A DNA stretch of 64,000 nucleotides from Pseudonocardia oroxyli (GTDB lineage: Bacteria; Actinomycetota; Actinomycetes; Mycobacteriales; Pseudonocardiaceae). Below are positions 1 to 9,034 of the stretch, in pieces; within the stretch, counting starts at the first letter, position 1; the number at the start of each line of letters is the position of its first letter. The notes under the pieces are model-generated. The model made no database searches. It was not told the origin of the DNA and was given only the letters and a program-made list of their open reading frames with translations. The position numbers and the translations under genes are program-made. The DNA lies in assembly GCF_900102195.1 (NCBI RefSeq), contig NZ_FNBE01000020.1, forward strand, positions 85,882-149,881, in the 5' to 3' direction.

Positions 1-288
1 CCCCGGACCGTGCTGCTCGACGAGCCGGTCTCCGCCCTAGACGTGTCCGTGCAGAAGCAGATCCTGGCCCTGCTGGTGCAGCTGCAGGAGCAGCTCGGGC
101 TGTCCTACCTGTTCGTGTCGCACGATCTCGCCGTCGTGGCGCAGATCGCGCACACCGTGTCCGTCCTGCGGCGCGGGCGGCTGGTGGAGGAGGGGCCCGT
201 CGCGACGGTGTTCGGCGCGCCACGCGAGGACTACACCCGCGAGCTCATCGCGGCGATCCCGGGCCGTCGGGCGGAGTCGCGGGTCTGA
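1..288 (+). CDS. Peptide/nickel-type ABC transporter ATPase, 3' fragment
   Basis: This is the C-terminal 95 residues of an ABC ATPase; the reading frame is open through the left edge, so the start lies outside the window. Visible motifs are the Walker B/D-loop region LLDEPVSALDVSVQ at the beginning and the switch histidine in LFVSHDLAVV. After them comes the short tail typical of oligopeptide/dipeptide ATPases, with ending DYTRELIAAIPG. In this family the protein would energise import of peptides or nickel as a cytoplasmic partner of two permeases. The Walker A and signature motifs are not in the window, so the substrate cannot be judged. Confidence 0.9.
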   Translation, partial: PRTVLLDEPVSALDVSVQKQILALLVQLQEQLGLSYLFVSHDLAVVAQIAHTVSVLRRGRLVEEGPVATVFGAPREDYTRELIAAIPGRRAESRV

Positions 289-346
289 GCGGACCGCGGC
301 CACCCGGTCACGCGGCGGGTGCGGGCGGGGTTGCTACCGTGCGCGG

Positions 347-1396
347 ATGCGCGTGCTGGTCACCGGGGGTGCCGGGTTCATCGGGTCGCACGTCGCGGAC
401 CTCCTGGTGGCGCAGAGCCACGAGCCCGTGGTGCTCGACGCCCTGTTGCCCCAGGCCCACGGCGCGCAGGCGCCGGAGTGGGTCGCGGACGGGTTCGTCC
501 GCGGGTCGGTCGGCGATCCCGAGGTGCTGGCCCCGCTGTTGGCCGGGGTGGATGCGGTGTGCCACCAGGCGGCGATGGTCGGACACGGCGTCGACCCGTT
601 CGACGCGCCGGACTACGCCCGGCAGAACGACGTCGGCACCGCCGTCCTGCTGGCGGAGATGTACCGGGCCGGGGTCGACCGCCTCGTCCTGGCCGGCTCG
701 ATGGTCGTCTACGGCGAGGGCCGCTACGACTGCGCCGAGCACGGCGTCGTCCGGCCCGGTCCGCGGGCGGTCGCGGACATCGAGGCGGGGATCTTCGAGC
801 CGCGCTGCCCGCGGTGCGGCCGCGAGCTGGTCCCCGGCCTGGTGCCCGAGGACGCCCCGCTGGACCCGCGCAGCACCTACGCGGCTACCAAGCTGGCCCA
901 GGAGCACCTGGCGAGCGCCTGGGCGCGCCAGACCGGGGGATCGGTGTGGTCGCTGCGCTACCACAACGTCTACGGGCCGCGGATGCCGTTCGGCACCCCC
1001 TACGCGGGGGTGGCCTCGATCTTCCGGTCCGCGCTGGAGCGCGGCGAGGCGCCGCGGGTCATGGAGGACGGACGGCAGCGGCGGGACTTCGTGCACGTCA
1101 CGGACGTCGCGGCGGCGAACCTGGCCGCGTTGACCACCCCGGTCGAGGGCTTCGCGGCGGCGAACGTGTGCTCGGGCGAGCCGCACACCGTCGGGGACCT
1201 GGCCGTGGAGCTGGCCCGGGCGATGGACGGCCCCGAGCCGGAGATCGTCGGCGGGGCCCGGGCCGGGGACGTCCGGCACGTCGTGGCCGACCCGGCGCAG
1301 GCCCGCGCGCGGCTGGGTTTCCGGGCCCGGACGTCCTTCGCCGACGGGGTGCGGGCCTTCGCCACCGACCCGCTGCGCGCGCCCGTCGTGACCTGA
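347..1396 (+). CDS. NAD-dependent epimerase/dehydratase (extended SDR)
   Basis: A 349-residue extended short-chain dehydrogenase acting on a nucleotide sugar. The NAD-binding GGAGFIGS lies at residues 7-14, a catalytic-type Ser in GSMVVYG near 118, and the YAATK Tyr/Lys pair at 178-182. An insertion carrying CPRCG (154-158), plus Cys129, suggests a bound metal, as seen in some dTDP-rhamnose 4-epimerase-like members; the exact sugar is not known. A TACCGT -10-like hexamer ends 6 nt before the ATG, so the mRNA may be leaderless. The gene heads a co-directional run of GT2, DUF2064 and methyltransferase genes, which suggests a role in making a modified glycan or glycolipid. Confidence 0.88.
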   Translation: MRVLVTGGAGFIGSHVADLLVAQSHEPVVLDALLPQAHGAQAPEWVADGFVRGSVGDPEVLAPLLAGVDAVCHQAAMVGHGVDPFDAPDYARQNDVGTAVLLAEMYRAGVDRLVLAGSMVVYGEGRYDCAEHGVVRPGPRAVADIEAGIFEPRCPRCGRELVPGLVPEDAPLDPRSTYAATKLAQEHLASAWARQTGGSVWSLRYHNVYGPRMPFGTPYAGVASIFRSALERGEAPRVMEDGRQRRDFVHVTDVAAANLAALTTPVEGFAAANVCSGEPHTVGDLAVELARAMDGPEPEIVGGARAGDVRHVVADPAQARARLGFRARTSFADGVRAFATDPLRAPVVT

Positions 1397-1397
1397 C

Positions 1398-1413
1398 GTC
1401 ATCGATCGGTAAG
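1398..1413. promoter_or_regulatory. Copy 1 of a 16-nt motif shared with the 5.3 kb divergent promoter
   Basis: GTCATCGATCGGTAAG begins just after the epimerase stop and sits about 47 nt before the GT2 start. The same 16-mer with one change recurs at 5295-5310, between the response regulator and the molybdopterin oxidoreductase. Recurrence at two promoters of one cluster suggests a binding site for the nearby response regulator. That assignment is inference. Confidence 0.4.
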
Positions 1414-1459
1414 CACCCGAGACCGATCCGACCGGCCCGCGGGCGCCGAAGATCAGGGT

Positions 1460-2107
1460 GTGCACCGTCCTGAGATCGTCCTCCCGTGCCTCGACGAGGC
1501 CGAGGCGCTGCCCGGGGTCCTCGCCGCACTGCCCGCGGGCTGGCCCGTCCTGGTCGTCGACAACGGCTCCACCGACGACACCGCCGCCGTCGCCGCGGCG
1601 CACGGCGCCCGCGTGGTGGTCGAGCCCCGCCGCGGCTACGGCGCGGCCGTCCACACCGGACTGGAGCATGCCCGCGAGCCGCTCGTCGCGTTCCTCGACG
1701 GCGACGGCTCGCTCGACGCGGACCTGCTCCCCGCGCTGGCCGACGCCGTGGCCACCGGGCGCGCCGACCTCGCCGTGGGCAGGCGGGTGCCCGAACCCGG
1801 CAGCTGGCCGTGGCACGCCCGGGCGGGCAACGCGCTGATCGCCGCCGAGCTGCGCCGCCGCGGCGTCCCGGTGCACGACATCGCCCCGATCCGGGTCGCC
1901 CGCCGGGAGGCGCTGCTCGGGTTGGGGATCGCCGACCGCGCCTTCGGCTACCCGCTCGAGCTGCTGTTGCGCGCCGGTGCCGCGGGATGGCGGATCGAGG
2001 AGCGGCCGGTGCGGTACTCCCGGCGCGGCGGGGGCCGGTCGAAGGTGTCCGGCTCGGTCACCGGCACGGCGCGGGCGGTGCGGGACATGGCGGGGCTGCT
2101 GCGATGA
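1460..2107 (+). CDS. Glycosyltransferase family 2 (GT-A fold)
   Basis: A 215-residue cytoplasmic family 2 glycosyltransferase of the dolichol-phosphate-mannose-synthase type. The nucleotide-binding DNGSTDD is at 34-40 and the metal-binding FLDGDGS, containing the DxD equivalent, at 78-84. A later segment HDIAPIRVARREALLGLG resembles the acceptor region of this family. No transmembrane segments are seen. It starts at GTG 1460 and its stop overlaps the next gene by 4 nt, so translation is coupled. In bacteria, such genes next to DUF2064 proteins are often annotated as selenodomain-associated transferases; donor and acceptor here are unknown. Confidence 0.85.
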   Translation: MHRPEIVLPCLDEAEALPGVLAALPAGWPVLVVDNGSTDDTAAVAAAHGARVVVEPRRGYGAAVHTGLEHAREPLVAFLDGDGSLDADLLPALADAVATGRADLAVGRRVPEPGSWPWHARAGNALIAAELRRRGVPVHDIAPIRVARREALLGLGIADRAFGYPLELLLRAGAAGWRIEERPVRYSRRGGGRSKVSGSVTGTARAVRDMAGLLR

Positions 2108-2784
2108 CGGGCACGCTGATCGTGCTGGCCAAGGCGCCGGTGCCGGGCCGGGTGAAGACCCGGCTCTGCCCGCCCGCCACCCCCGCCCAGGCGGCCGACG
2201 TGGCCGCCGCCGCACTGCTCGACACCCTCGACGCCACGGCCGCGGTCCCGGGCTCCCGCACCCTCGTCGCCCTCGCCGGGTCGCTCGACGCGGACACCGC
2301 GCGGGTGGGGGAGCTCCGCGCCGCGCTGGGCCGGACCGGGCGGACGGCCCAACGCGGCACCGGGCTCGGCGCGCGCATCGTCGCCGCGCACGCGGACGCC
2401 GCCGCCCGCCACCCGGGGGAGCCGACGCTGCAGATCGGCATGGACACCCCGCAGGTGCACTCGTCGACACTCGCCGCCGCGTTCGCCGCGCTCGCCGACG
2501 TCGACGCGGTGCTCGGCCCGGCCCCCGACGGTGGGTGGTGGGCCCTGGGCCTGCGGGACCCCGGATCGGCGGGCCCGGTGGCCGACGTGCCGATGTCACG
2601 GGCCGACACCGGGGAGAACACCCTGGCCGCCCTACGGGCGGCCGGGCTGCGGGTAGCGCTGTTGCCCGAGCTGACCGACGTCGACACCGCCGAGGACGCG
2701 CTCGCCGTGGCGGCCACCGTGCCCGGATCGCGGTTCGCCGCGGCCGTCGACCGGGTCCCGGGATTCCGCCGGGCCCGGTCGTGA
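2104..2784 (+). CDS. DUF2064 / CofC-like GT-A nucleotidyl- or glycosyl-transferase
   Basis: A 226-residue protein with the N-terminal signature LIVLAKAPVPGRVKTRL (residues 5-21) characteristic of DUF2064 (TIGR04282-like) proteins, which have the same GT-A fold as CofC guanylyltransferases. A second conserved block is IGMDTPQ in the middle, followed by LGPAPDGGWWALGL. It begins inside the stop of the GT2 gene (ATGA) and ends overlapping the methyltransferase start (GTGA), so the three are one translational unit. The reaction is not established; transfer of a nucleotidyl or glycosyl group is inferred from fold and company. Confidence 0.82.
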   Translation: MTGTLIVLAKAPVPGRVKTRLCPPATPAQAADVAAAALLDTLDATAAVPGSRTLVALAGSLDADTARVGELRAALGRTGRTAQRGTGLGARIVAAHADAAARHPGEPTLQIGMDTPQVHSSTLAAAFAALADVDAVLGPAPDGGWWALGLRDPGSAGPVADVPMSRADTGENTLAALRAAGLRVALLPELTDVDTAEDALAVAATVPGSRFAAAVDRVPGFRRARS

Positions 2785-3401
2785 CCGCGGGCGCCCCCGT
2801 CGCGGCCCCCTTCGACGCCGTCCTGACGGGCCTGGGCACCCGGCTGGTCCGCGACGACGGCGTGGTCCTCACCTGGGACCCCGCCCGGTGGCGGGCGGGT
2901 GCAGGCCCCGAGGACGACTGGCTGCTCGACCGCTGCACCGGCCCGACCGTCGATCTCGGCTGCGGTCCGGGCCGGATGGTCGCCGCCCTGGTCGGCCGGG
3001 GAGTGTCCGCGCTCGGGGTGGACAGCTCGTCGGTCGCGCTCGGCCTGTGTCGTCGCCGCGGCGTCCCGGTGGTCCACCGGGACGTGTTCGCGCGCCTGCC
3101 GGGGGAGGGCGGCTGGTCCCACGTCCTGCTGGCCGACGGGAACATCGGGATCGGCGGCGATCCGCTGCGCCTGCTCGCCCGGGCGGCGCGGCTGCTGCGC
3201 GGCGGGGGGACGGTGCTCGTGGAGACCGGCCCCGACCCCGACGAATGGTGGTGCGGCACCGCCCGGACCTGCGGGACCGAGGTCCCGTGGGCCTGTGTGG
3301 GGGCGGCGGCGCTGCGCCGCCGGGCGCCCGGGGCGGGGCTGCGGGTGGTCGCCGACTCACCGCCGGGGGAGCGCGGGTTCGTGGAGCTGCGGCGCCGGTG
3401 A
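2781..3401 (+). CDS. Class I SAM-dependent methyltransferase
   Basis: A 206-residue methyltransferase. The SAM-binding motif I is VDLGCGPGR at 57-65, with the acidic motif II in LGVDSSSVAL. Further features are LLADGNIGIGGDP and a late LRGGGTVLVETGP strand. GTG 2781 was chosen because it overlaps the preceding stop by 4 nt, the coupling used throughout this operon. As the last gene before a palindromic repeat and a convergent kinase gene it ends the operon. The methyl acceptor is unknown; a product of the upstream sugar enzymes is a reasonable guess. Confidence 0.83.
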   Translation: MTAGAPVAAPFDAVLTGLGTRLVRDDGVVLTWDPARWRAGAGPEDDWLLDRCTGPTVDLGCGPGRMVAALVGRGVSALGVDSSSVALGLCRRRGVPVVHRDVFARLPGEGGWSHVLLADGNIGIGGDPLRLLARAARLLRGGGTVLVETGPDPDEWWCGTARTCGTEVPWACVGAAALRRRAPGAGLRVVADSPPGERGFVELRRR

Positions 3402-3418
3402 ACTCTCGGCCCGAGGGC

Positions 3419-3522
3419 GTGTCTCCCGATCCGCCGCCGGGCCCGGTGATCCACGGCGTGGCAGGCAAGGCAGCCGGCGGCGGGGTGGGCGCCGGAAGCG
3501 GTGGTGGCGGATCGGGAGACAC
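3419..3522. repeat. Family A palindromic element, copy 1
   Basis: Perfect 17-bp inverted ends GTGTCTCCCGATCCGCC (3419-3435) and its complement (3506-3522) enclose about 70 nt with modules GGGCCCGGTGATCCACG, GCAAGGCAGCCGG and GGGCGCCGGAAGCGG. It lies between the convergent methyltransferase and kinase genes, whose stops are 17 nt and 3 nt away. It could act as a bidirectional terminator. Related copies are at 10271, 38640 and 63557. Confidence 0.85.
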
Positions 3523-3525
3523 GGC

Positions 3526-4569
3526 TCAGGCCTGGGCGACTCGCCGGGCCGGGGCGAGGTGGGGCAGCTCGATCTCGAAGACGCAGCCCGGCCCGTGGTT
3601 GCGCACGGTGATCGCGCCGCCGTGGGCCTCGACGAACGCGCGCGCGATCGCCAGCCCGAGGCCCGCGCCGGGACCCTGGCCCGGCGTGCGCGCCTGCTCG
3701 CCGCGGAACCCCACGGTGAACACCCGGTCCAGGTCGGCCTCGGGGATGCCCCCGCAGCCGTCCTGGATCCGCAGCCAGGCCCGCCCGTCGCGGACGCCCG
3801 CGGCCAGCTCGACCCGCCCGCCCGCGGGGGTGTGCCGCACGGCGTTGGTCAGCAGGTTGCGCACGGCCCGGGTCAGCTCGGAGTCGCTGCCGGACACGAC
3901 CGGCCAGGCCTGCGGGTCCTCGGCCGCGATCACCACCCGCGCCGCCGCGGCGGCCGCGGACTCGGCGGCGACGGCGTCCGACACCACCTCGCCCAGCGCC
4001 AGCGGGCTGAGCGTCAGGTGCAGACCGGCGGACGTCGCGCGGGAGAGCTGGAAGAGGTCCTCGACCATGTCCGCCATCCGGTCGGCCTCGCGGCGGATGC
4101 GGGCGAGATACGCGGCCGCCTCCGGGCCGGTGACGATGCCGTCGGCGAGCGCATCGGTCATCCCGCGGATCCCCGCGAGCGGGGTGCGCAGGTCGTGGCT
4201 CATCCAGGCGACGAGCTCGCGGCGGGCCGCCTCGGCGTGGCGCACGGCCGCCAGCTCGGCCGCGTCCGCCTCGCGCTGCCAGAGCGCCTCGTGGGCGAAC
4301 CGGCTGCCGAGCCACCACGCCACCGGCACGGTCGCCACCCCGACCACCGCGCACACCGCGATCGTGCCGACCAGCTGCGGGGTGTACATCAGGCCGCTCA
4401 CCCCGACGACCCCGCCGAGTGCGGCGGCCAGCGGGACCAGCGCCAGGGCGACCATGGCGGCGGTCATCGAGCGGCGCCGCATCAGGTGCAGCACCACCCC
4501 GCCCACCACGGCGACCGGGAGCGCGAACAGCAGCGCCAGCGGAGCGGCGCGTAGCAGCTCGGCCGTCAC
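3526..4569 (-). CDS. Sensor histidine kinase
   Basis: A 347-residue membrane kinase. Three to four hydrophobic segments span residues 7-90, followed by a dimerisation/phosphoacceptor box SHDLRTPLAGIRG with His125. The ATPase part shows the N box NLLTNAVRHTPAGG, a G1-like GCGGIPEADL and the G2 box GAGLGLAIARAFVEAHGG. There is no HAMP or large extracellular domain, so the sensing part is probably within the membrane. Three bases separate it from the upstream response regulator gene, its evident partner. Its stop abuts palindromic element copy 1. Confidence 0.9.
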   Translation of the reverse strand: MTAELLRAAPLALLFALPVAVVGGVVLHLMRRRSMTAAMVALALVPLAAALGGVVGVSGLMYTPQLVGTIAVCAVVGVATVPVAWWLGSRFAHEALWQREADAAELAAVRHAEAARRELVAWMSHDLRTPLAGIRGMTDALADGIVTGPEAAAYLARIRREADRMADMVEDLFQLSRATSAGLHLTLSPLALGEVVSDAVAAESAAAAAARVVIAAEDPQAWPVVSGSDSELTRAVRNLLTNAVRHTPAGGRVELAAGVRDGRAWLRIQDGCGGIPEADLDRVFTVGFRGEQARTPGQGPGAGLGLAIARAFVEAHGGAITVRNHGPGCVFEIELPHLAPARRVAQA

Positions 4570-4572
4570 GGC

Positions 4573-5262
<690 letters not shown>

Positions 5263-5294
5263 GCTAGCCCTGCGGCGGGCCCAGGGGAGCATCC

Positions 5295-5333
5295 GTCATC
5301 GTTCGGTAAGGCCGGCTCACGAGATCCTTACCG
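5295..5333. promoter_or_regulatory. Candidate response-regulator operator in a divergent promoter
   Basis: GTCATCGTTCGGTAAG (5295-5310) repeats the motif at 1398 with one mismatch. It overlaps an 8-bp inverted pair, CGGTAAGG at 5304-5311 and CCTTACCG at 5326-5333. The site lies between the response regulator (minus) and the molybdopterin oxidoreductase (plus), so one protein bound here could control both directions. Operator function is inferred. Confidence 0.45.
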
Positions 5334-5374
5334 CTCGGCCGGATGGCCGGGATCCGCGCCTACGGTCGGCAACC

Positions 5375-6568
5375 GTGAGGATTCGGATTCGCTGGCGCAG
5401 CCCGATCCGCGGGCCGTGGCTGACCTCGGTGTTCGGGCTGGTGCTGCTCTGCGCGCTGCCGGTGGTGATCGTGACCGGGCTGCTGGACTGGGTGGCCTAC
5501 GGCTCGCAGCCGATCCCGCCGGACGTCGGGTTCCTGCACCTGCCGACCTTCGACTGGCCCACCCGGCCCGCGTGGCTGTTCCGGCTCACCCAGGGCCTGC
5601 ACGTCGGGCTGGGCATCGTGCTGGTCCCGGTGGTGCTGGCGAAGCTGTGGTCGGTGATCCCGAGGCTGTTCACGGCGCTGCCCCGCGACCCGCTCAAGGC
5701 ACTGGAGCGGCTGAGCCTGGTCATGCTGGTCGGCGGGATCCTGTTCGAGATCGTGACCGGGCTGCTCAACATCCAGTACGACTACGTGTTCGGGTTCAGC
5801 TTCTACGCCGCCCACTACGTCGGGGCCTGGGTCTTCATCGCCGGGTTCGTGCTGCACGTGGCCCTGAAGCTGCCGACGATGGTGCGCAGCCTGCGCTCCC
5901 GCTCGCTGCGGGCGGAGCTGCGCACCCCGCTCGCCGAGACCCGGTCCGAGCCGCCGCACGAGCTCGTCGCCCCCGATCCCGATCCGCCCACGATGAGCCG
6001 CCGCGGAGCGCTGGCCGTGGTCGGCGGCGGGGTGGTCCTGCTCGCCGGCCTGACGGTCGGCCAGACCGTCGACGCCCTGCGCCCGACCGCGCTGCTGCTG
6101 CCGCGCGGCCGGACCGCGCCGGACGACTTCCCGGTCAACCGGACGTTCGCGGCCAGCGGCATCGCCGACGACGCGGTGGGCGCGGACTGGCGGCTGGACC
6201 TGGGCGCGGTGCGACTGAGCCGTGCCGAGCTCGCGGCCCTGCCCCAGCACACCGCCGACCTGCCGATCTCCTGCGTGGAGGGGTGGTCGACCCAGCAGCG
6301 CTGGACCGGGGTGCGGCTGCGCGACCTCGCGGCGATCGCCGGGGTGGAGCAGCCGTCGGGGGCGGCCGTCGCCTCGGTGGAGGAGGGGCCGTTCGCGCGG
6401 GCGGCCCTGACCCGCGACCAGGTCCTGCACCCGGACTCGCTGCTCGCCCTGCAGGTGAACGGGGCCGACCTGTCCCGCGACCACGGCTTCCCGGCGCGGG
6501 TGATCGTCCCGGCGCTGCCCGGGGTGCACTGCACCAAGTGGGTCGCCGCGATCGGGTTCGCGCCGTGA
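5375..6568 (+). CDS. Membrane molybdopterin-dependent (sulfite-oxidase-like) oxidoreductase
   Basis: A 397-residue two-part protein. Residues 1-170 hold about four membrane helices with histidines placed as in cytochrome b-type domains (His76, His147, His161), suggesting a haem-binding electron donor or acceptor. A linker then carries MSRRGALAVVGGG (207-219), a twin-arginine-like motif before a hydrophobic stretch. The remainder is a sulfite-oxidase-type molybdopterin domain with the metal-ligating Cys300 in SCVEGWS and a late GVHCTKWV. The catalytic domain is therefore probably extracytoplasmic. The substrate is unknown. A 4-bp overlap couples it to the next membrane gene. Confidence 0.85.
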   Translation: MRIRIRWRSPIRGPWLTSVFGLVLLCALPVVIVTGLLDWVAYGSQPIPPDVGFLHLPTFDWPTRPAWLFRLTQGLHVGLGIVLVPVVLAKLWSVIPRLFTALPRDPLKALERLSLVMLVGGILFEIVTGLLNIQYDYVFGFSFYAAHYVGAWVFIAGFVLHVALKLPTMVRSLRSRSLRAELRTPLAETRSEPPHELVAPDPDPPTMSRRGALAVVGGGVVLLAGLTVGQTVDALRPTALLLPRGRTAPDDFPVNRTFAASGIADDAVGADWRLDLGAVRLSRAELAALPQHTADLPISCVEGWSTQQRWTGVRLRDLAAIAGVEQPSGAAVASVEEGPFARAALTRDQVLHPDSLLALQVNGADLSRDHGFPARVIVPALPGVHCTKWVAAIGFAP

Positions 6569-6999
6569 GGGGCGTCAAGGCGGTCGGGATCGTGGCCTGC
6601 CTCGCCCTCGGTGCCTACGCCACGACGATCATCCTGCGCGACCCCACGCTGCACCCGTCGATCCTCGGCATGCTGATCTGGTTCGCCGGGGCGCTGCTGC
6701 TGCACGACCTCGTGCTGTTCCCGCTCTACGCCGCGGCCGACCGGGCCCTGACCCTGCTGCCGCCGACCCGGGTGCCGCTGGTCAACCACGTCCGACTCCC
6801 GGTGCTGGGCGCCGCCCTGACGTTCCTGGTGTTCCTGCCCGGCATCATCCGACAGGGCGAGCCGGTGGTCCGCGGCGCGACGGGCCTGGACCAGGAGCCG
6901 TTCCTCGCGCGCTGGCTCTGGCTCTGCGCGGCGATGGCCGGGGTGTCCGCGCTGGTCTGGATCGTGCGCGTCACCAGACGGTCAGCAGCAGGTGGTTGA
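6565..6999 (+). CDS. Small polytopic membrane protein
   Basis: A 144-residue protein with about four hydrophobic helices (roughly residues 5-22, 34-55, 78-96 and 118-138). GTG 6565 overlaps the oxidoreductase stop by 4 nt, so it is probably a partner or assembly protein of that enzyme. I do not recognise a named family. Its last 29 nt overlap the 3' end of the convergent minus-strand gene, an unusual tail-to-tail overlap with no room for a terminator between them. Confidence 0.78.
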   Translation: MRGVKAVGIVACLALGAYATTIILRDPTLHPSILGMLIWFAGALLLHDLVLFPLYAAADRALTLLPPTRVPLVNHVRLPVLGAALTFLVFLPGIIRQGEPVVRGATGLDQEPFLARWLWLCAAMAGVSALVWIVRVTRRSAAGG

Positions 7000-8305
7000 C
7001 GGCCAGCGCCAGCACGGCCTGCGCCACCAGCCACCGCCGCGGGTGCGGCAGCGCGCCGCAGGCCACCGTCGCCCAGACCGCGAACGGCAGCCAGATCCGC
7101 TCGACCTCGGCCTTCGACATCCCGGACAGGTCGGCCAGCGCGATCGCGGCCACCGCCGCCCCGACGAGCAGCAGGGCCGCCCGCGGCAGTGCCGGCGTGC
7201 GGCGCAGCGCCGCCACCCCGGCCGGGCCCAGCGCGAAGGCGAGCGCCGCGAGGTTCGCCCACACGAAGTAGGAGTACGGCCGGGTCGCGGCCGCGCTGGC
7301 CGCGTAGATCACCCGCAGGTCGGCGAAGCCCGCGAACCACCAGAACCCGGCCGCGGTGAACGCGGCCACCACGACGAGCACACCCGCGACCGTCGGGACG
7401 AGGACCCGCCACCGCCGCGTCGCCACGAGCACGGCCAACGGGAGCAGCCCGCCCAGGACCAGGCCGTAGGACAGGTAGACGGTGTAGCCCAGCAGCAGCC
7501 CGCTGCCGACCGCGGCCGGGGTGCTGCGCCGCGTGGCGGCGAGGGCGAGCAGGGCCACACCCCACGCCAGCCACCCGGCGAACAGCCCGTCCGCCGAGAC
7601 CCCGACCCACACCGCGCCCGGGAACAGCACGGAGAAGGGCAGGACCCGGCGGGCGAGGTCCTCGTGGCCGAGCGCGCGCAACGTCACCGCCACGGCCACG
7701 GCCGCCGACGAGCCCACGGCCATCACGACGAGCCCCGCGGCGCCGCCGGAGCCCAGCCCGACCCGGTCCAGCACGGTGAACAGCAGGAACGCGCCCGCGG
7801 GGTGCCCGCCGACGTGGGTGGTCCAGAACCATGTCTGCGCGGGGTCGACGGCGGTGGTGAGGATGTGGTCGGAGAAGACCCGCAGCATGGGCCCGATCCC
7901 GCCCAGCTCGGCGACCCGCGGCACGTCGGAGAGGTACTCCTCGCCGCTGGTCAGGCGCTCGACGACGCCGCGCTGCCAGCCGTCGACCAGCGCGAGCGAC
8001 AGCGTCCACGCGAACGCCGCGGCCCAGCCCGTCCACAGCAGCGGGGCCCAGCGCAGCCGCGCGGCGAGCCCGGGCCCCCACGCGGCGACCGCGCCCGCCA
8101 CGACGATCGCCGCGGGCGTGCCCGGCCCGACGTGGGGGAGCCACTGCGCGAGCAGCGGTGGCCACCCCAGGAACAGCTCGACGTCCGAGGCGACGAGCAT
8201 CCGGCCGACCACCACGGCCGCGGCGACCAGCACCACGACGGCCCCGACGACCGCGAGGTCCGTCCGGGTGCCGCGGTGCTCCGTGCGCGTCCGGGCCTCG
8301 GTCAC
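6971..8305 (-). CDS. Polytopic membrane protein, GT-C-like mannosyltransferase-type
   Basis: A 444-residue protein with about eleven membrane helices. The first extracytoplasmic loop after helix 1-3 is long and acidic (GEEYLSDVPRV) and a later loop has TTHVGGHPAGAF, which resembles the luminal catalytic loop of GT-C polyprenyl-phosphate-sugar transferases. A late segment SGMSKAEVERIWLPF is also typical of actinobacterial membrane proteins of that type. Family membership is a structural impression, not a clear motif match. Start GTG 8305 was chosen over 8329 because it gives a short cytoplasmic N terminus. It may act on the glycan made by the upstream operon. Confidence 0.75.
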   Translation of the reverse strand: MTEARTRTEHRGTRTDLAVVGAVVVLVAAAVVVGRMLVASDVELFLGWPPLLAQWLPHVGPGTPAAIVVAGAVAAWGPGLAARLRWAPLLWTGWAAAFAWTLSLALVDGWQRGVVERLTSGEEYLSDVPRVAELGGIGPMLRVFSDHILTTAVDPAQTWFWTTHVGGHPAGAFLLFTVLDRVGLGSGGAAGLVVMAVGSSAAVAVAVTLRALGHEDLARRVLPFSVLFPGAVWVGVSADGLFAGWLAWGVALLALAATRRSTPAAVGSGLLLGYTVYLSYGLVLGGLLPLAVLVATRRWRVLVPTVAGVLVVVAAFTAAGFWWFAGFADLRVIYAASAAATRPYSYFVWANLAALAFALGPAGVAALRRTPALPRAALLLVGAAVAAIALADLSGMSKAEVERIWLPFAVWATVACGALPHPRRWLVAQAVLALAVNHLLLTVW

Positions 8306-8338
8306 CCGCGCACCGTAGCCGGGGGACACTGGGCCGGG

Positions 8339-9034
8339 TCAGGCGGCGGTGCGGACCGCGCCCACGCCCGCCCGGTAGCGCGCGACCACGGCGTCGACGA
8401 CCGCCGGGTGAGCGCCGAGCGGGGCACCGACGACGTCCGCGCCCGCAGCGAGCAGGCGGTGGTGGAAGACACCGGGGGCGAGCAGCCAGGAGACCACCGA
8501 GACCCGTCGCACGCCCGAGGCGCGCAGGCTCTCGACCAGTGGCACGATCCGCGGCATGGCCGTGGCGGCGAAGCCGACGCGGACCGGGCGGCCGAGGGCC
8601 TCGGACAGCATCCGGCCCGCCGTGCGGACCTCGTCGAGCGCCGCCGGGTCCGAGGACCCCGCCGCCGCCAGCACCACGGTGTCGCCGATCCGGTGCCCGG
8701 CCTCGGCCGACCGGGCGAGGGCGGCCCGGACGAGCAGCGGGTCCGGCCCCAGGGCCGGGGTCAGCACGAACCGGGCCGGATCCACCCCGGCCATCGCCAG
8801 CTGCGCGGGCAGGTCGGTGCGCACGTGGTACCCCGACGCCAGGAACGCGGGCAGCACGACCGCCTCGGCCAGCCCCTCGACCGCGTCGAGCACCGAGGGC
8901 CGCCGGACGTCGACGTAGGCGACCCGCACCTCCGCCCGCAGCCGGGCCCGGGCGGCGGCGGCGATCTCCTGGACCACCGCGTCCGCCGCGTCCGACCGCG
9001 AGCCGTGGGCGACCAGGAGCAGCGGCGGGGTCAC
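8339..9034 (-). CDS. cbiX: Sirohydrochlorin ferrochelatase (CbiX/SirB family)
   Basis: A 231-residue class II chelatase that inserts Fe2+ (or Co2+) into sirohydrochlorin. The N-terminal LLLVAHGSRSDAAD carries the metal-binding His of the first half, and VVLPAFLASGYHVRTDLP carries the second. The protein contains both CbiX halves, as expected for the long form. GTG 9034 overlaps the end of hemD by 4 nt, so the two are coupled. It supplies sirohaem for the nitrite reductase encoded upstream on the same strand. Confidence 0.9.
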   Translation of the reverse strand: MTPPLLLVAHGSRSDAADAVVQEIAAAARARLRAEVRVAYVDVRRPSVLDAVEGLAEAVVLPAFLASGYHVRTDLPAQLAMAGVDPARFVLTPALGPDPLLVRAALARSAEAGHRIGDTVVLAAAGSSDPAALDEVRTAGRMLSEALGRPVRVGFAATAMPRIVPLVESLRASGVRRVSVVSWLLAPGVFHHRLLAAGADVVGAPLGAHPAVVDAVVARYRAGVGAVRTAA

